In this document: one piece after another, positions 53,209-62,609 of the stretch
Layout: each line of letters starts with the position of its first letter
How positions within the stretch are numbered: the stretch's first letter is position 1
Assembly: GCA_963841885.1 (NCBI GenBank)
Contig: CAWJEK010000033.1
Location: forward strand, 1-64,000
DNA length: 64,000 nucleotides
Direction: 5' to 3'
Origin: Bog-756 sp963841885
GTDB taxonomy: Bacteria > Actinomycetota > Acidimicrobiia > Acidimicrobiales > RAAP-2
The notes under the pieces: generated by a model
Told to the model about the DNA's origin: nothing
What the model saw: only the letters and a program-made list of their open reading frames with translations
Database searches by the model: none
Made by a program: the position numbers and the translations under genes

Positions 53209-54128
53209 GGCTGCTCACCGCGGCGCCCCGCACCTCTCCCGCGCGGGTGGGAGCGGGCAGGCCGCGACCGGTCCGGGTCGGAGCGGTCCAGCACCGCTGG
53301 CATCCCGACCCCGACGAGCACCGGGCCGCCCTCGCCGAGGGCGTGCGCGTGGCGGCCGGCGAGGGTGCCCAGATCGTCTGCCTGCAGGAGCTCACCCTTT
53401 CGGCGTACTTCGCCGTCACCCCCGACGGCTCCCGGCCGGGCGTCGAGCCCGAGCCGCTGGAGGATGGTCCGACCGCCACCTTCGCGGCCGCGCTCGCCGT
53501 CGAGACCGGTGCCTTCGTGCACGCGTCCCTGTGGGAGGCCCGTCCCGGTCAGCCGCTCGGGTACAACACCGCCATCGTCATGGCCCCCGACGGCACGCTG
53601 GCCTCCCGGACTCGAAAACTCCACATCCCGATCACCGCCGGCTACTACGAGGACCGCTACTTCGAGCCCGGACCCGCCGAGGAGGCGGCCCGCCCACTGC
53701 AGATCGGTGCGGGGCGGTTCGGCTTCCCGACCTGTTGGGACCAGTGGTTCCCCGAACTGGCCCGCGCCTACGCGCTCGCCGGCACGGACGTGCTCGTCTA
53801 TCCGACCGCCATCGGGTCGGAGCCGGACCATCCCGGATTCGACACCGAGCCGCTGTGGGAGACGGTGATCCTGGCCAACGGGATCGCCAACGGCACCTTC
53901 ATGGTGGCCGTCAACCGGATCGGCACCGAGGATCCGCTCACCTTCTACGGCTCGTCGTTCATCTCCGATCCCTACGGGCGCAAGCTGGTCCAGGCACCCC
54001 GCGACGAACCGGCCGTGCTCGTGGCCGACCTCGATCTCGGTCAGCGGGACGACTGGCTCACGCTGTTCCCGTTCCTGACCACCCGACGCCCGGACGCCTA
54101 CGGGAGCCTCGCCGGGCCGCCTCGGTAG
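53205..54128 (+). CDS. aguB: N-carbamoylputrescine amidase
   Basis: 307 residues of the nitrilase superfamily. The catalytic triad is visible as Glu in CLQELTLSAYFAVTPDG, Lys in RTRKLHIPITAGYYEDRYF and Cys in FPTCWDQWFPELARAYALAG. It turns N-carbamoylputrescine into putrescine, carbon dioxide and ammonia, completing the route started by AguA. The ATG overlaps the aguA stop (ATGA). The first 25 residues are Pro/Arg-rich; a start near VRVGAVQHRW would be more usual for the family. Confidence 0.95.
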   Translation: MRLLTAAPRTSPARVGAGRPRPVRVGAVQHRWHPDPDEHRAALAEGVRVAAGEGAQIVCLQELTLSAYFAVTPDGSRPGVEPEPLEDGPTATFAAALAVETGAFVHASLWEARPGQPLGYNTAIVMAPDGTLASRTRKLHIPITAGYYEDRYFEPGPAEEAARPLQIGAGRFGFPTCWDQWFPELARAYALAGTDVLVYPTAIGSEPDHPGFDTEPLWETVILANGIANGTFMVAVNRIGTEDPLTFYGSSFISDPYGRKLVQAPRDEPAVLVADLDLGQRDDWLTLFPFLTTRRPDAYGSLAGPPR

Positions 54129-54379
54129 AGCGACGCCGGGCCGCTCACGACCGCCAGTGACGTGCTGGCATCACGGCTCAGGGCCGGCGACCGGGTGGGG
54201 ACGGGTTCGTGGATGACCAGGAGCTCCGGCGGCTCGTCCACCGGACGGCCGGTCGGGACGGCGCAGCCGCGTCGGCCACGGTGACATCGGCCATGCTGGG
54301 AGCCGCCACGTGATCAGCTCCGGGGGCCGGCCCGGCGCCTCCCACCGGAATCAGAGCGTCCCTACCCGCCAGGAGTCCC

Positions 54380-54949
54380 ATGCCAGCCATCAGCCAGCCG
54401 TTCACCCCCTCCGAGATGGAGGACCTGCTCACCCGGGCGGACGCGGACAGCCGGCGGTTGATGCGTGACGTACCCGACTTCCCGAAGGCCGGGGTGGTGT
54501 TCAAGGACATCACCAACCTGTTGGCCGACGCCGCGGCGTTCGACCTCGTCGTCACCGCCCTGGTCGCCCCGTTCGTCGGCCAGGTGGACAAGGTGGCCGC
54601 CATCGAGGCACGGGGCTTCATCCTCGGGGCGCCGGCCGCCATCGCGCTCGGTGCCGGCCTGGTCCCGCTGCGCAAGCCCGGCAAGCTGCCGTGGGAGACC
54701 CTGAGCGAGTCCTACGAGCTGGAGTACGGCATCGACGCCCTGGAGATCCACACCGATGCCCTGGCGAGCGGCGACCGCGTCCTGCTGATCGACGACGTCA
54801 TCGCCACCGGTGGCACCGCCCGGGCGGCCGCCGCGCTCGTCGCCACCGCCGGCGCCGAGCTGGTGGGCCTGGCGGCGCTGCTGGAGCTGGAGCACCTCGG
54901 GGGTCGCGACCTGCTGCCGGGTATCCGGCTCCACCTCGTCGTCCGCTGA
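54380..54949 (+). CDS. apt: Adenine phosphoribosyltransferase
   Basis: 189 residues of type I phosphoribosyltransferase fold. Apt signatures: RDVPDFPKAGVVFKDITNLL, AAIEARGFILGAPAAIALG, the hood region PLRKPGKLPWETLSESYELE, and the PRPP loop DRVLLIDDVIATGGTARAAA. It salvages adenine to AMP. CAGGAG lies eight bases before the ATG. The 251 bases between aguB and apt hold no gene I can support. Confidence 0.95.
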   Translation: MPAISQPFTPSEMEDLLTRADADSRRLMRDVPDFPKAGVVFKDITNLLADAAAFDLVVTALVAPFVGQVDKVAAIEARGFILGAPAAIALGAGLVPLRKPGKLPWETLSESYELEYGIDALEIHTDALASGDRVLLIDDVIATGGTARAAAALVATAGAELVGLAALLELEHLGGRDLLPGIRLHLVVR

Positions 54950-55043
54950 ACAGGACCGCTCGGTCACCCGGCCCTCGAACTCGTTCGCCAATCAGTCCGG
55001 AAGGTGCCCTTGCGGTGTCGTAGTCGCTCAGGTATGAAGCAGG

Positions 55044-55232
55044 ATGCCCGAAGGTCGCGATCCGGAGCCCAGGTGTCGCTGGGAGATGTTCGCCTCGGGC
55101 GAATGGCAGCGCTGCGGAAAGCCGCGGCGACACGAGGGCGTCCACCAGATAGGCCCCGTCACCATCGGTACTCGGGCACTCATCCGGCTGAGGATGCAAC
55201 GGCACCCGACCGTCAGGCGGGCCAAGCCCTGA
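55044..55232 (+). CDS. Small Cys/His-rich protein, possible zinc-binding
   Basis: 62 residues containing CRWEMFASGEWQRCGKPRRH and a following EGVH: two cysteines and two histidines in a spacing that could hold one zinc ion. The remainder is basic. No good ribosome site precedes ATG 55044. The composition is protein-like, unlike the other frames here, but no family is recognised. Confidence 0.45.
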   Translation: MPEGRDPEPRCRWEMFASGEWQRCGKPRRHEGVHQIGPVTIGTRALIRLRMQRHPTVRRAKP

Positions 55233-55430
55233 CCGGTCGGGAGGGTGCGCGGACCAACCCGCCGTCCGGGCCGGGATGTCGTCCCCCGGAGGCAGGCAGG
55301 GTGGCCCGGGGCCGATCCTCACGATAGGGATCGAGAACGACTCGTCTCCGTTCCGGACGGCCTCGTCACGCTCGGCCCCCGACGGCCCTACCCAGGACCA
55401 AGGACCCTTGCCCTCAGCCCGGTTTCTCCC

Positions 55431-55436
55431 TACCGT
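55431..55436 (+). promoter_or_regulatory. -10 element of a leaderless promoter (small membrane protein)
   Basis: TACCGT ends seven bases before ATG 55444. Confidence 0.5.
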
Positions 55437-55443
55437 GCCTGGC

Positions 55444-55746
55444 ATGGACGAGCCGATCGGATTGCAGGGCAACCTCCACTGGACGATGGCGGTGTGGGCC
55501 CTGCGCGTGGGCTTCCTCGCGATCGCCACGATCGTGATCGGGCTCATCGTGCTGGCGTCGGGCGGTACGCCATGGGTCCTGGCCGCCGGCGTGATCGCGT
55601 GGCTGGCCTGCGCCGTGGTCATCGGCTCCGGGTTCATCATGACCCTGCACGATCTCCCCGAGCCGCGACCTGGCTTCTGGTCGATGCGGTGGATGATCAT
55701 CCACGACGCCGTCGGCCTGAGGGTCCGGACCGGCGGGATGCACTAG
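55444..55746 (+). CDS. Small two-helix membrane protein, unknown function
   Basis: 100 residues with two long hydrophobic helices (VGFLAIATIVIGLIVLASGG and AAGVIAWLACAVVIGSGFIM) and a C-terminal amphipathic segment (RPGFWSMRWMIIHDAVGLRV). The start is placed at ATG 55444 because TACCGT lies seven bases before it, as in leaderless genes of this genome. Family not recognised. Confidence 0.65.
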   Translation: MDEPIGLQGNLHWTMAVWALRVGFLAIATIVIGLIVLASGGTPWVLAAGVIAWLACAVVIGSGFIMTLHDLPEPRPGFWSMRWMIIHDAVGLRVRTGGMH

Positions 55747-56220
55747 CGCCTCCGGCCCCGGCGACCCAGGAACAGGGCCCCAGAACCGTTCGGGTACGGA
55801 CCACACCGAAGGCGACCGGATGTCTGGGCGGTACTGCCACCGGTTGGATGGATGCACGTCCTCGGGCCCGGTGTGCCTCTCGCCGTTCCGGTAAGGCACG
55901 ACTCCATCGCCAAGGGGCAGAATGGGTTCATGCCACCGACACCTGGTTGGCTCCGGAGGAGTCGCTTCGTCTGCACCTTGCGGAGGCACCCGATGACCAT
56001 GGGACTGACAGCCTTCGTGGCCGGTGTGGATCGACCGGTCGGAGTTGTCCGTCGGTGCCCCTGTGGCCGGCAATCGGAGGCGCCGACCCGGTAGTGATGG
56101 TGCCGGGCGCTCGGATGCTCGAAGAGATCGACCCGAACTCCGTCCCAGGACGACCTTGCGGAAGGGCGGCACCTGCTATCGACGTCAGTCCGCCGGCCGT
56201 ACACGCCGACCGGGATGGTT
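55747..56220. other. Gap without a supported gene
   Basis: About 470 bases between the small membrane protein and the convergent hydrolase. Open frames exist on both strands but none has recognisable motifs, a start signal or consistent codon use. One fragment on the plus strand (TDTWLAPEESLRLHLAEAPD) looks mildly protein-like; it may be a decayed gene remnant. Confidence 0.4.
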
Positions 56221-57120
56221 TCAACTGTCGGCCGGGCTGCAACCGTCGACCAGCCACCGCAGTATCTCTTCGCGCCGGGTGAGAGCGATGAAGTGGCCCT
56301 CGTCGGGGAAGACGACGAGGGACGAGTGAGGTATCCGGTCGGCCAGGAGCCGAGCCCATGCCTCGGGCACCAACGTGTCGGCCGACCCTTGGAAGATACG
56401 GACGGGCGTCGAGAGATCCTCGGGAGCGAAGCCCCAAGGTGCGACCGCTGCCCGGTACTCGTCCACGACACCTCGGGGATTCGCCGCGCCCTCGCCCAGG
56501 ATGGTCGGGAACCATCGACCCTGCGCTCTGACCGCTCCGACCTCGGTGCTCGGTTGTCCGTGCATCGAGACCGCGAGGAGCACTCCAGGGGTCCACTTCG
56601 AAAGCCAACGGGTGCCGGTCGCGGTCGCGCGCACGGCCACCGGGGCCTTCCGGGCGAGGGTGGCGAGGGCATGATCGATCCGGTTCGACGTCTCGAACGT
56701 GGTCGGGTCGTCGAGCGGGGGACAACCGGCGATCACCGCACAAGCCGTTACCCGACCAGCGAGTTCGAACGCCGCACCCAGCGCGTACTGCCCGCCCTCG
56801 GACCATCCCATGACCGCTATCCGACCGACCTCCAGGTGATCGAGGAGCGGCACGAGGTCGCTCCGGACCCAGGGGAGCAATCCATAGCCGGCCAACCGGT
56901 CCGTGCGGTGTATTCCGGGCCGGTGCGGCGAGATGATGCACACACCCATCGATCGGGCGATGACGTCGGAGGGAGAGATGTCGTGACCGCTCACCAATCC
57001 GCCGTGGCAGTTGACCACCGGTAGGCCTGCCGGGTCGCCGTAGACGGCGTATCCCAGCGTCCGGCCGTCGGGGAGCGTAAGGGTGTGTTCGCCACGTCTC
57101 GCACGCACTGATGGCCTCAC
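56221..57120 (-). CDS. Alpha/beta-hydrolase fold protein
   Basis: 299 residues from GTG 57120. Core motifs in order: LPVVNCHGGLVSGHD (oxyanion region), the nucleophile elbow MGWSEGGQYALGAAFELAG (Ser), FQGSADTLVPEAWARLLADR (acid Asp region) and FPDEGHFIALTRREEILRWL (catalytic His). The substrate is unknown; relatives include hydrolases and haloperoxidase-like enzymes. It is isolated, with gaps of over 450 bases on both sides. Confidence 0.88.
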   Translation of the reverse strand: MRPSVRARRGEHTLTLPDGRTLGYAVYGDPAGLPVVNCHGGLVSGHDISPSDVIARSMGVCIISPHRPGIHRTDRLAGYGLLPWVRSDLVPLLDHLEVGRIAVMGWSEGGQYALGAAFELAGRVTACAVIAGCPPLDDPTTFETSNRIDHALATLARKAPVAVRATATGTRWLSKWTPGVLLAVSMHGQPSTEVGAVRAQGRWFPTILGEGAANPRGVVDEYRAAVAPWGFAPEDLSTPVRIFQGSADTLVPEAWARLLADRIPHSSLVVFPDEGHFIALTRREEILRWLVDGCSPADS

Positions 57121-57599
57121 ATGGGATCAATTGTGGCCTTTCGGCCATCGGATGGGCAGCCCGGCATCGAGTGGTCAGCAGCTGAGAGCACGAGAACGGC
57201 CCGCGCGGTGCAAGCTCGTCCGATGTCACCGGGACCTGCCGTAGATGACAACGGATCCTATTGCCGGAGCTTCGGGTCGTGCCGGCGTGATGTCCCCCGC
57301 CGACCACCTCGACCACCGGCGGAGTGGCACGAACCGGAATCGGCGCTTCCTGGCAACCGGCCTCTCGTGCGCAGTAGGTCGCGGTGGCCGGCCATCCAGC
57401 TCAGCGACCCGAGCACCCTCCGGTTCCCGGACACGAACTCAGGTCCCGGCCGGTTCCCGCTGTCCCGCGGGCGCCATCACGAGTCCTGGGATGGACCCGT
57501 GGACGCCCGCTCGTCGGGATCCTCGTCCGGTGTCACCGACACGAGATCGGATGCCACTCGCCCCGACACGTCGATGACACCGGACGAACGTCTACATCA
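57121..57599. other. Gap without a supported gene
   Basis: About 480 bases between the hydrolase start and the ribonucleotide reductase stop. A plus-strand frame runs through it but is rich in Ser/Arg/Pro, carries no motif and overlaps the reductase end. Presumably it holds the hydrolase promoter; no clear element was found. Confidence 0.4.
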
Positions 57600-60485
57600 T
57601 CAGCTGCAGCCGCTGGTCGTCCCGCAGCTCGAGCAGACGTAGCAGGAGCCCGCCCGCTGCATGGCGTTGCCGCACTGGTAGCAGTAAGGGGCGTCGCGCT
57701 GCTCGGCCCGGGCCAGCGGGACATCCGCCGGCGACGCCCCCGATCGGGCGGTGGCCGGAGCCGGCTCCACCGCCTCGGTGACCAGGGTGACGCCGGGATC
57801 GATCGCCTCGGCCTCGACGATGCCGGACGACGGCGTGGCCGTCTCCTCGACGCCGGGCAGGGTCGGCTGCATCCGCTCCGCGGTGGAGAGGATGCCCAGC
57901 TCGGCCCGCTCCTCCAGGGGCAGGTAGTCGACCGCCAGCCGGCGGAAGATGTAGTCGACCAGGCTGGTGGCGATCCGCAGATCCGGGTCGTCGGTGATCC
58001 CGGCCGGCTCGAACCGCATGTTGGCGTACTTGCGGACGTAGGTGGACAGGGGCACCCCGTGCTGGAGCCCGAGGCTCACCGAGATGGAGAAGGCGTCCAT
58101 GATGCCGGCCAGGGTGGACCCCTGCTTCGACACCTTCATGAACACCTCGCCGGGGCGGCCGTCCTCGTACTCGCCCACGGTCACGTAGCCCTCGCAGTCG
58201 GCCACCCGGAACGAGAACGTCGACGACTTGCGCCGACGGGGCAGGCGCTCGCGCACCGCGCCCACCAGCAGGGTCTCCTGGGTGCGCGACTGCTCGTGCA
58301 CCAGGGCCGCCTCGAGTTCGACGATCTTGGCGCTCAGTTCACGGGCATGGGCCTCGGCCTCGGAACCGGCCGGTTCGTCCAGCGACTCCTCGGCCCCCTC
58401 CTTCTTGGTCGTCGAAAGCGGCTGGGCCACCTTGCAGTTGTCGCGGTAGACGGCGACGGCCTTGATGCCGAGCTTCCAGGCGTCGATGTGCAACTGCTCG
58501 ACGTCCTCCACCGTCACGTCCTCGGGCAGGTTCACCGTCTTCGAGATGGCACCCGAGATGAACGGCTGGACCGCGCCCATCATGCGCACGTGCCCGAGGT
58601 AGTGGATGGTGTTGTCCCCCATCGAGCAGGCGAACACCCGCAGGTGCTCGGCCGCCAGGTGCGGGGCGCCGACGATCGACTTGTGCTCGTCGATGTAGGC
58701 CACGATGTCACCCACCTGACCGGGCGAGTACCCCAGCCGGGTGAGGGCCCGCGGCACCGTCTGGTTGACGATCGACATCGTGCCGCCGCCGACCAGCTTC
58801 TTGGTCTTGACCAGGCCCAGGTCGGGCTCGACACCGGTGGTGTCGCAGTCCATCAGCAGGCCGATGGTTCCCGTCGGGGCGAGGACACTGGCCTGCGAGT
58901 TGCGCACTCCGTACTGCTCACCGAGTTCGACGGCGGTGTCCCAGGCCTCCTGGGCGGCCGACAGGACCTCGGTGGGCACCTGCTCCTCGTCGATCCCGGC
59001 GACGGCGTCCCGGTGCATCCGCAGCACCCGGTTCATCGGCTCCACGTTCTCGTGGTAGCCGGCGAAGGGTCCCATGCGGGCGGCCGTGCGGGCCGAGGTG
59101 GCGTAGGCGTGGCCGGTCATGAGGGCGGTGATGGCGGCGGCCCATGCCCGACCCTGGTCCGAGTCGTAGGGCAGACCCTGGGCCATCAGGAGGGCGCCGA
59201 TGTTGGCGTACCCGATGCCCAGCTCCCGGAAGCGCCGCGAGTTCTCGGCGATCTTGTCGGTCGGGTAGTCGGCGTTGCCCACGATGATCTCCTGGGCCGT
59301 GAAGATGACCTCCACCGAGGCGGTAAAGGCCTCGACGTCGAACGACGAGTCGTCACGCAGGTACTTCATCAGGTTGAGGCTGGCCAGGTTGCACGCCGAG
59401 TTGTCGAGGTGCATGTATTCCGAGCACGGGTTGGACCCGTTGATGCGACCGGTGTTGGAGGCGGTGTGCCAGTTGTTGATGGTGGTGTCGAACTGCATGC
59501 CGGGATCGGCACACTCCCACGCCGCCTGGGCGAACTGACGGAAGAGGTCGCGGGCCGGCACCGTGCGCACCGAGGTGCGGTCGCCGCGGGTCACGAGGTC
59601 CCAGTCGCGCCCGTCGATCACGGCCTGCATGAACTCGTCGGTCACCCGGACCGAGTTGTTGGCGTTCTGGTACTGCAGGCTGATGGAGTCCTTGCCGTCG
59701 AGGTCCATGTCGAATCCGGCGTCACGGAGCACGCGTGCCTTGCGCTCCTCGGTGGCCTTGCACCAGATGAAGTCCTCGATGTCAGGGTGGTCCACGTCGA
59801 GGATGACCATCTTGGCCGCCCGACGGGTCTTGCCCCCCGACTTGATGGTGCCGGCGGAGGCGTCGGCCCCCCGCATGAAGCTGACCGGACCCGAGGCGGT
59901 GCCCCCGCCCTTCAGGAACTCGTGCGACGACCGGATCCGCGACAGGTTGACGCCGGCGCCCGAGCCGCCCTTGAAGATCACGCCCTCCTCCGTGTACCAG
60001 TTGAGGATCGAGTCCATGGTGTCGTCCACCGCCAGGATGAAGCAGGCCGAACCCTGCTGGGGCACTCCCGCCACGCCGATGTTGAACCAGACGGGTGAGT
60101 TGAAGGCGGCCTTCTGGTGGATGATCAGGTGCTTGAGCTCGGCGGCGAAGGCCTCGGCCTCCTCGTCGTCGACGAAGTAGCCGTCCTTGATCCCCCAGGC
60201 GGTGATGGTGTCGACCACCCGGTCGGCCACCTGGCGCAGCGATGACTCGCGCTCGGCGGTGCCGGGGGTCCCCCGGAAGTACTTCTGGGCGAGGATGTTG
60301 GTGGCGTTGACGCTCCAGGTCGCGGGGACCTCGACGTCGAGCTGCTCGAAGGCCACCGAGCCGTCGCGGTAGTTGGTGATCCTGGCGTCGCGCCGTTCCC
60401 AGACGACCTCGTCGTAGGGATGGGTGCCGGCGGTGGTGAAGTGGCGGCGGATGCCGATGCCGGCTCGCTGCGGTGCGATGGCCAT
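57600..60485 (-). CDS. nrdJ: Adenosylcobalamin-dependent (class II) ribonucleoside-diphosphate reductase
   Basis: 961 residues. It makes all four deoxyribonucleotides using a thiyl radical generated from adenosylcobalamin. Seen: SVNATNILAQKYFRGTPG, FNSPVWFNIGV, GSGAGVNLSRIRSSHEFL, the active-site region GSNPCSEYMHLDNSACNLAS (C354 in NPCSE), GTIGLLMDCDTTGVEPD, and the C-terminal zinc-ribbon CYQCGNAMQRAGSCYVCSSC. The length and C-terminal Cys cluster are those of the long NrdJ type of actinobacteria. AAAGAGG lies about seven bases before ATG 60485. No class I subunit gene is in the window. Upstream control is described separately. Confidence 0.97.
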   Translation of the reverse strand: MAIAPQRAGIGIRRHFTTAGTHPYDEVVWERRDARITNYRDGSVAFEQLDVEVPATWSVNATNILAQKYFRGTPGTAERESSLRQVADRVVDTITAWGIKDGYFVDDEEAEAFAAELKHLIIHQKAAFNSPVWFNIGVAGVPQQGSACFILAVDDTMDSILNWYTEEGVIFKGGSGAGVNLSRIRSSHEFLKGGGTASGPVSFMRGADASAGTIKSGGKTRRAAKMVILDVDHPDIEDFIWCKATEERKARVLRDAGFDMDLDGKDSISLQYQNANNSVRVTDEFMQAVIDGRDWDLVTRGDRTSVRTVPARDLFRQFAQAAWECADPGMQFDTTINNWHTASNTGRINGSNPCSEYMHLDNSACNLASLNLMKYLRDDSSFDVEAFTASVEVIFTAQEIIVGNADYPTDKIAENSRRFRELGIGYANIGALLMAQGLPYDSDQGRAWAAAITALMTGHAYATSARTAARMGPFAGYHENVEPMNRVLRMHRDAVAGIDEEQVPTEVLSAAQEAWDTAVELGEQYGVRNSQASVLAPTGTIGLLMDCDTTGVEPDLGLVKTKKLVGGGTMSIVNQTVPRALTRLGYSPGQVGDIVAYIDEHKSIVGAPHLAAEHLRVFACSMGDNTIHYLGHVRMMGAVQPFISGAISKTVNLPEDVTVEDVEQLHIDAWKLGIKAVAVYRDNCKVAQPLSTTKKEGAEESLDEPAGSEAEAHARELSAKIVELEAALVHEQSRTQETLLVGAVRERLPRRRKSSTFSFRVADCEGYVTVGEYEDGRPGEVFMKVSKQGSTLAGIMDAFSISVSLGLQHGVPLSTYVRKYANMRFEPAGITDDPDLRIATSLVDYIFRRLAVDYLPLEERAELGILSTAERMQPTLPGVEETATPSSGIVEAEAIDPGVTLVTEAVEPAPATARSGASPADVPLARAEQRDAPYCYQCGNAMQRAGSCYVCSSCGTTSGCS

Positions 60486-60823
60486 GGGGTGGACCTCTTT
60501 CTGTTGGTCGTCGGTGGGGCAGTGGGTGCTGCGGAGTTCGGTGTCGTCGTTCGATGCTGTGGGTCGTGAGAGTCGGTGCTGCGGTACTGCGGTGTTGCTT
60601 CCCCTGCCCCGGGGTGAGTCGACCGGATCGTGGATCCGGCCGTCCGGGGGTCGTCCTGCCCCGTCGTCAGGTCGAAAACCGCCGGATCCGCCGCCGATTC
60701 CCTCCCGACCGACCGCCCGGCCCGAGTTCCATCGTAGTCATGCCGCATCCGGGGGTCGGAGACGCCGATTTCGATGGAAACACAAGATGTAGTGGTTTAC
60801 CCTCCCCCGAGGTACGAGATAGT
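60486..60823 (-). other. Long nrdJ leader
   Basis: About 340 bases between the inferred transcription start and ATG 60485. It contains a perfect 9-base inverted repeat (GGATCCGGC at 60632-60640, GCCGGATCC at 60681-60689). I looked for a cobalamin riboswitch here and did not find its conserved core. Confidence 0.4.
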
Positions 60824-60825
60824 GG
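60780..60825 (-). promoter_or_regulatory. Two NrdR-box-like sites upstream of nrdJ
   Basis: Minus strand 60795-60780 reads CCACTACATCTTGTGT, 13 of 16 matches to the NrdR consensus as I know it (ACACTATATATTGTGT). A weaker site, 60825-60810 (CCACTATCTCGTACCT, 9 of 16), lies exactly 30 bases upstream, near the three-turn spacing typical for paired NrdR boxes. They overlap and follow the inferred transcription start, fitting repression. Confidence 0.65.
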
Positions 60826-60829
60826 GTCT

Positions 60830-60859
60830 ATTACAGCAGTGTAGTTACGCCCCTGTCAA
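60830..60859 (-). promoter_or_regulatory. nrdJ promoter (-35 and -10)
   Basis: TTGACA (60859-60854) and TGTAAT (60835-60830), 18 bases apart, on the minus strand just upstream of the NrdR-like boxes. This is the best consensus promoter in the window. Confidence 0.6.
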
Positions 60860-61031
60860 CGAACGCCGGCCGGATCCGGGCTATCGGGCGACGCGAATTC
60901 CCTGTTCGGAGTGCGTTCGCGAAGGTTTGCAAAAGATTGCGCAGCGCGAGCGGTCGATCGCCCGGTGCGGGCCCGTCACCCGGCCGCGTCGGGGGCCCAC
61001 GTCTTCCCCCACCATCTCGCCGACGCCTCAC

Positions 61032-61037
61032 TACAGT
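61032..61037 (+). promoter_or_regulatory. -10 element of a leaderless promoter (FGGY kinase)
   Basis: TACAGT ends six bases before GTG 61044. Confidence 0.5.
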
Positions 61038-61043
61038 CCCCCT

Positions 61044-62609
61044 GTGGCCCTCCGCTCCCCCGTCAGCATCGCCATCGACGCCGGCACCACCGGCGTCCGC
61101 TCGCTGGTCGTCGACGACCGGGGGCGGGTGGTCGATCTGGCGTACCGCGAACTGACCCAGCACTTCCCGCGGCCGGGCCGGGTGGAGCATGACGCCGCCG
61201 AGATCTGGCGGCTGGTGCTCGCCACGCTGGACGAGGTCGGGGGTCGCCTCGAGGGCGCCGGACGGGTGGCCCGAGCCGTGGGCATCACCAACCAGCGCGA
61301 GACGGTGGTGGCGTGGGACCGGGAGACGGGGGTGCCCCTCCACCGGGCACTGGTCTGGCAGGACCGACGGACGGCCGACCGGTGTGCCGAGTTGGTGGCC
61401 GGCGGCCATCTCCCCCTCGTGCGCGAGCAGACCGGTCTCGTCCTCGATCCGTACTTCTCGGCGACCAAGATGGAGTGGCTGCTCGAGGAAGGCGGCGTAC
61501 CGACCGGTCCCGGGCTGGCCCTCGCCACCGTGGACACCTGGATCCTGTGGAACCTGACCGGGGGGGCCACCGGGGGCGTGTACGCCACCGACGTCACCAA
61601 CGCCTCCCGCACCATGCTCTTCGACATCGTCGTCCGCCGCTGGTCCGAGGAGCTGGCCGACCTGTTCCGCGTGCCCCGGTCGGCGCTGGCCGAGGTGCGA
61701 CCGTCCTGCGGACGCTTCGGCACGGTGGCGGCCGACGCCGTGGGGAGCGGCTCGCCGCTGGTCGGGGTGCCGATCGGCGCCATGGTCGGCGACCAGCACG
61801 CCGCCCTCTTCGGCCAGGCGTGCTTCGACCGGGGCATGACCAAGGCCACCTTCGGCACCGGCAGCTTCGTCCTGATGAACGTGGGAGACACCTGTCCGGC
61901 CCCGGTCGACGGGTTGGTCACCACCATCGCCTGGGACCTCGGGACCGAGGGGGACGTGGCCATCGGGGCGGACGGCGGGCCGCGGCCGGGGCGCGGCTCC
62001 CTGGCCTACGCGGTCGAGGGCTCGGTGTTCGTGGCCGGGGCCGGCGTGCAGTGGCTGCGGGACGGGCTCGGCATCATCGACGGTTCGGCCGAACTCGAGC
62101 CGCTGGCCCGCACCGTCGGGTCCTCGGAAGGCGTGGTCATCGTGCCCGCCTTCACCGGGCTCGGCAGCCCGCACTGGGACCCGGCGGCCCGGGGCGTCAT
62201 CACCGGCCTCAGCCGGGGCACGGGCCGGGCCCACCTCGCCCGGGCCATGATCGAGGCGATGGGCTTCCAGGTCCGGGACGTGCTGGGGGCGATGGCCGCC
62301 ACGGGCACGGCGCCGACCGAGGTCCGGGTCGACGGCGGAGCCGCCGTCATGGGACTGCTGCTCCAGCACCTGGCCGACCAGGCCGGCCTGACGGTGGTCC
62401 GACCCGCCTCCGTGGAGACCACCGCATTGGGGGCGGCCACCATGGCCGGACTGGCCGAAGGGATCTGGGGTTCCCTCGACGACCTGGCGGACCTGTGGAC
62501 GGCGGAGGCCTCCTTCAGCCCGGAGGCCGATGCGGCGACCACCGAGCTGGCCCACGCGGCGTGGATGCGGTCGGTCGACCGCTCGCGCGGCTGGCGCCCC
62601 GGAGGCTGA
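61044..62609 (+). CDS. FGGY carbohydrate kinase, glycerol-kinase-like
   Basis: 521 residues from GTG 61044. FGGY motifs: SIAIDAGTTGVRSLVVDDRG (phosphate loop), GITNQRETVVAWDRETG, VWQDRRTADRC, DQHAALFGQACFDRGMTKAT, FVLMNVGDTCPAPVDGLVTT, FTGLGSPHWDPAARGVITGL and EVRVDGGAAVMGLLLQHLAD. The ITNQRET and GDQxAALFGQ stretches are those of glycerol kinase; it would make sn-glycerol-3-phosphate. The sequence differs from GlpK in places (GTTGVRS for the usual GTTSxR), so a related polyol substrate is possible. Divergent from nrdJ. Confidence 0.85.
   Translation: MALRSPVSIAIDAGTTGVRSLVVDDRGRVVDLAYRELTQHFPRPGRVEHDAAEIWRLVLATLDEVGGRLEGAGRVARAVGITNQRETVVAWDRETGVPLHRALVWQDRRTADRCAELVAGGHLPLVREQTGLVLDPYFSATKMEWLLEEGGVPTGPGLALATVDTWILWNLTGGATGGVYATDVTNASRTMLFDIVVRRWSEELADLFRVPRSALAEVRPSCGRFGTVAADAVGSGSPLVGVPIGAMVGDQHAALFGQACFDRGMTKATFGTGSFVLMNVGDTCPAPVDGLVTTIAWDLGTEGDVAIGADGGPRPGRGSLAYAVEGSVFVAGAGVQWLRDGLGIIDGSAELEPLARTVGSSEGVVIVPAFTGLGSPHWDPAARGVITGLSRGTGRAHLARAMIEAMGFQVRDVLGAMAATGTAPTEVRVDGGAAVMGLLLQHLADQAGLTVVRPASVETTALGAATMAGLAEGIWGSLDDLADLWTAEASFSPEADAATTELAHAAWMRSVDRSRGWRPGG

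Larger units (their letters stand above)
54950..55443. other. Sparse region around one small gene
   Basis: Nearly 500 bases between apt and the small membrane protein at 55444. Only the 62-residue frame at 55044-55232 looks like a gene. No hairpin, RNA gene or repeat stood out in the rest. Confidence 0.5.

Noticed and set aside
54178..54379. Possible small minus-strand gene between aguB and apt
   Set aside because: A frame starting at 54294 and another in a shifted frame both look partly protein-like, but neither is complete without a further frameshift and no family is recognised.
57121..57642. A 173-codon plus-strand frame in the gap before nrdJ
   Set aside because: Ser/Arg/Pro-rich, no motif, no start signal, and it runs into the 3' end of nrdJ.
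57384..60098. A 900-codon open frame opposite nrdJ
   Set aside because: Antisense shadow of the reductase; repetitive Gly/His/Asp/Arg composition and no recognisable domain.
60486..60780. Possible second cobalamin riboswitch in the nrdJ leader
   Set aside because: The conserved B12 box and the GGGAA-CGGTG core are absent; NrdR-type sites explain regulation better.
60831..62555. A long minus-strand frame opposite the FGGY kinase
   Set aside because: Antisense shadow of a gene with complete family motifs.
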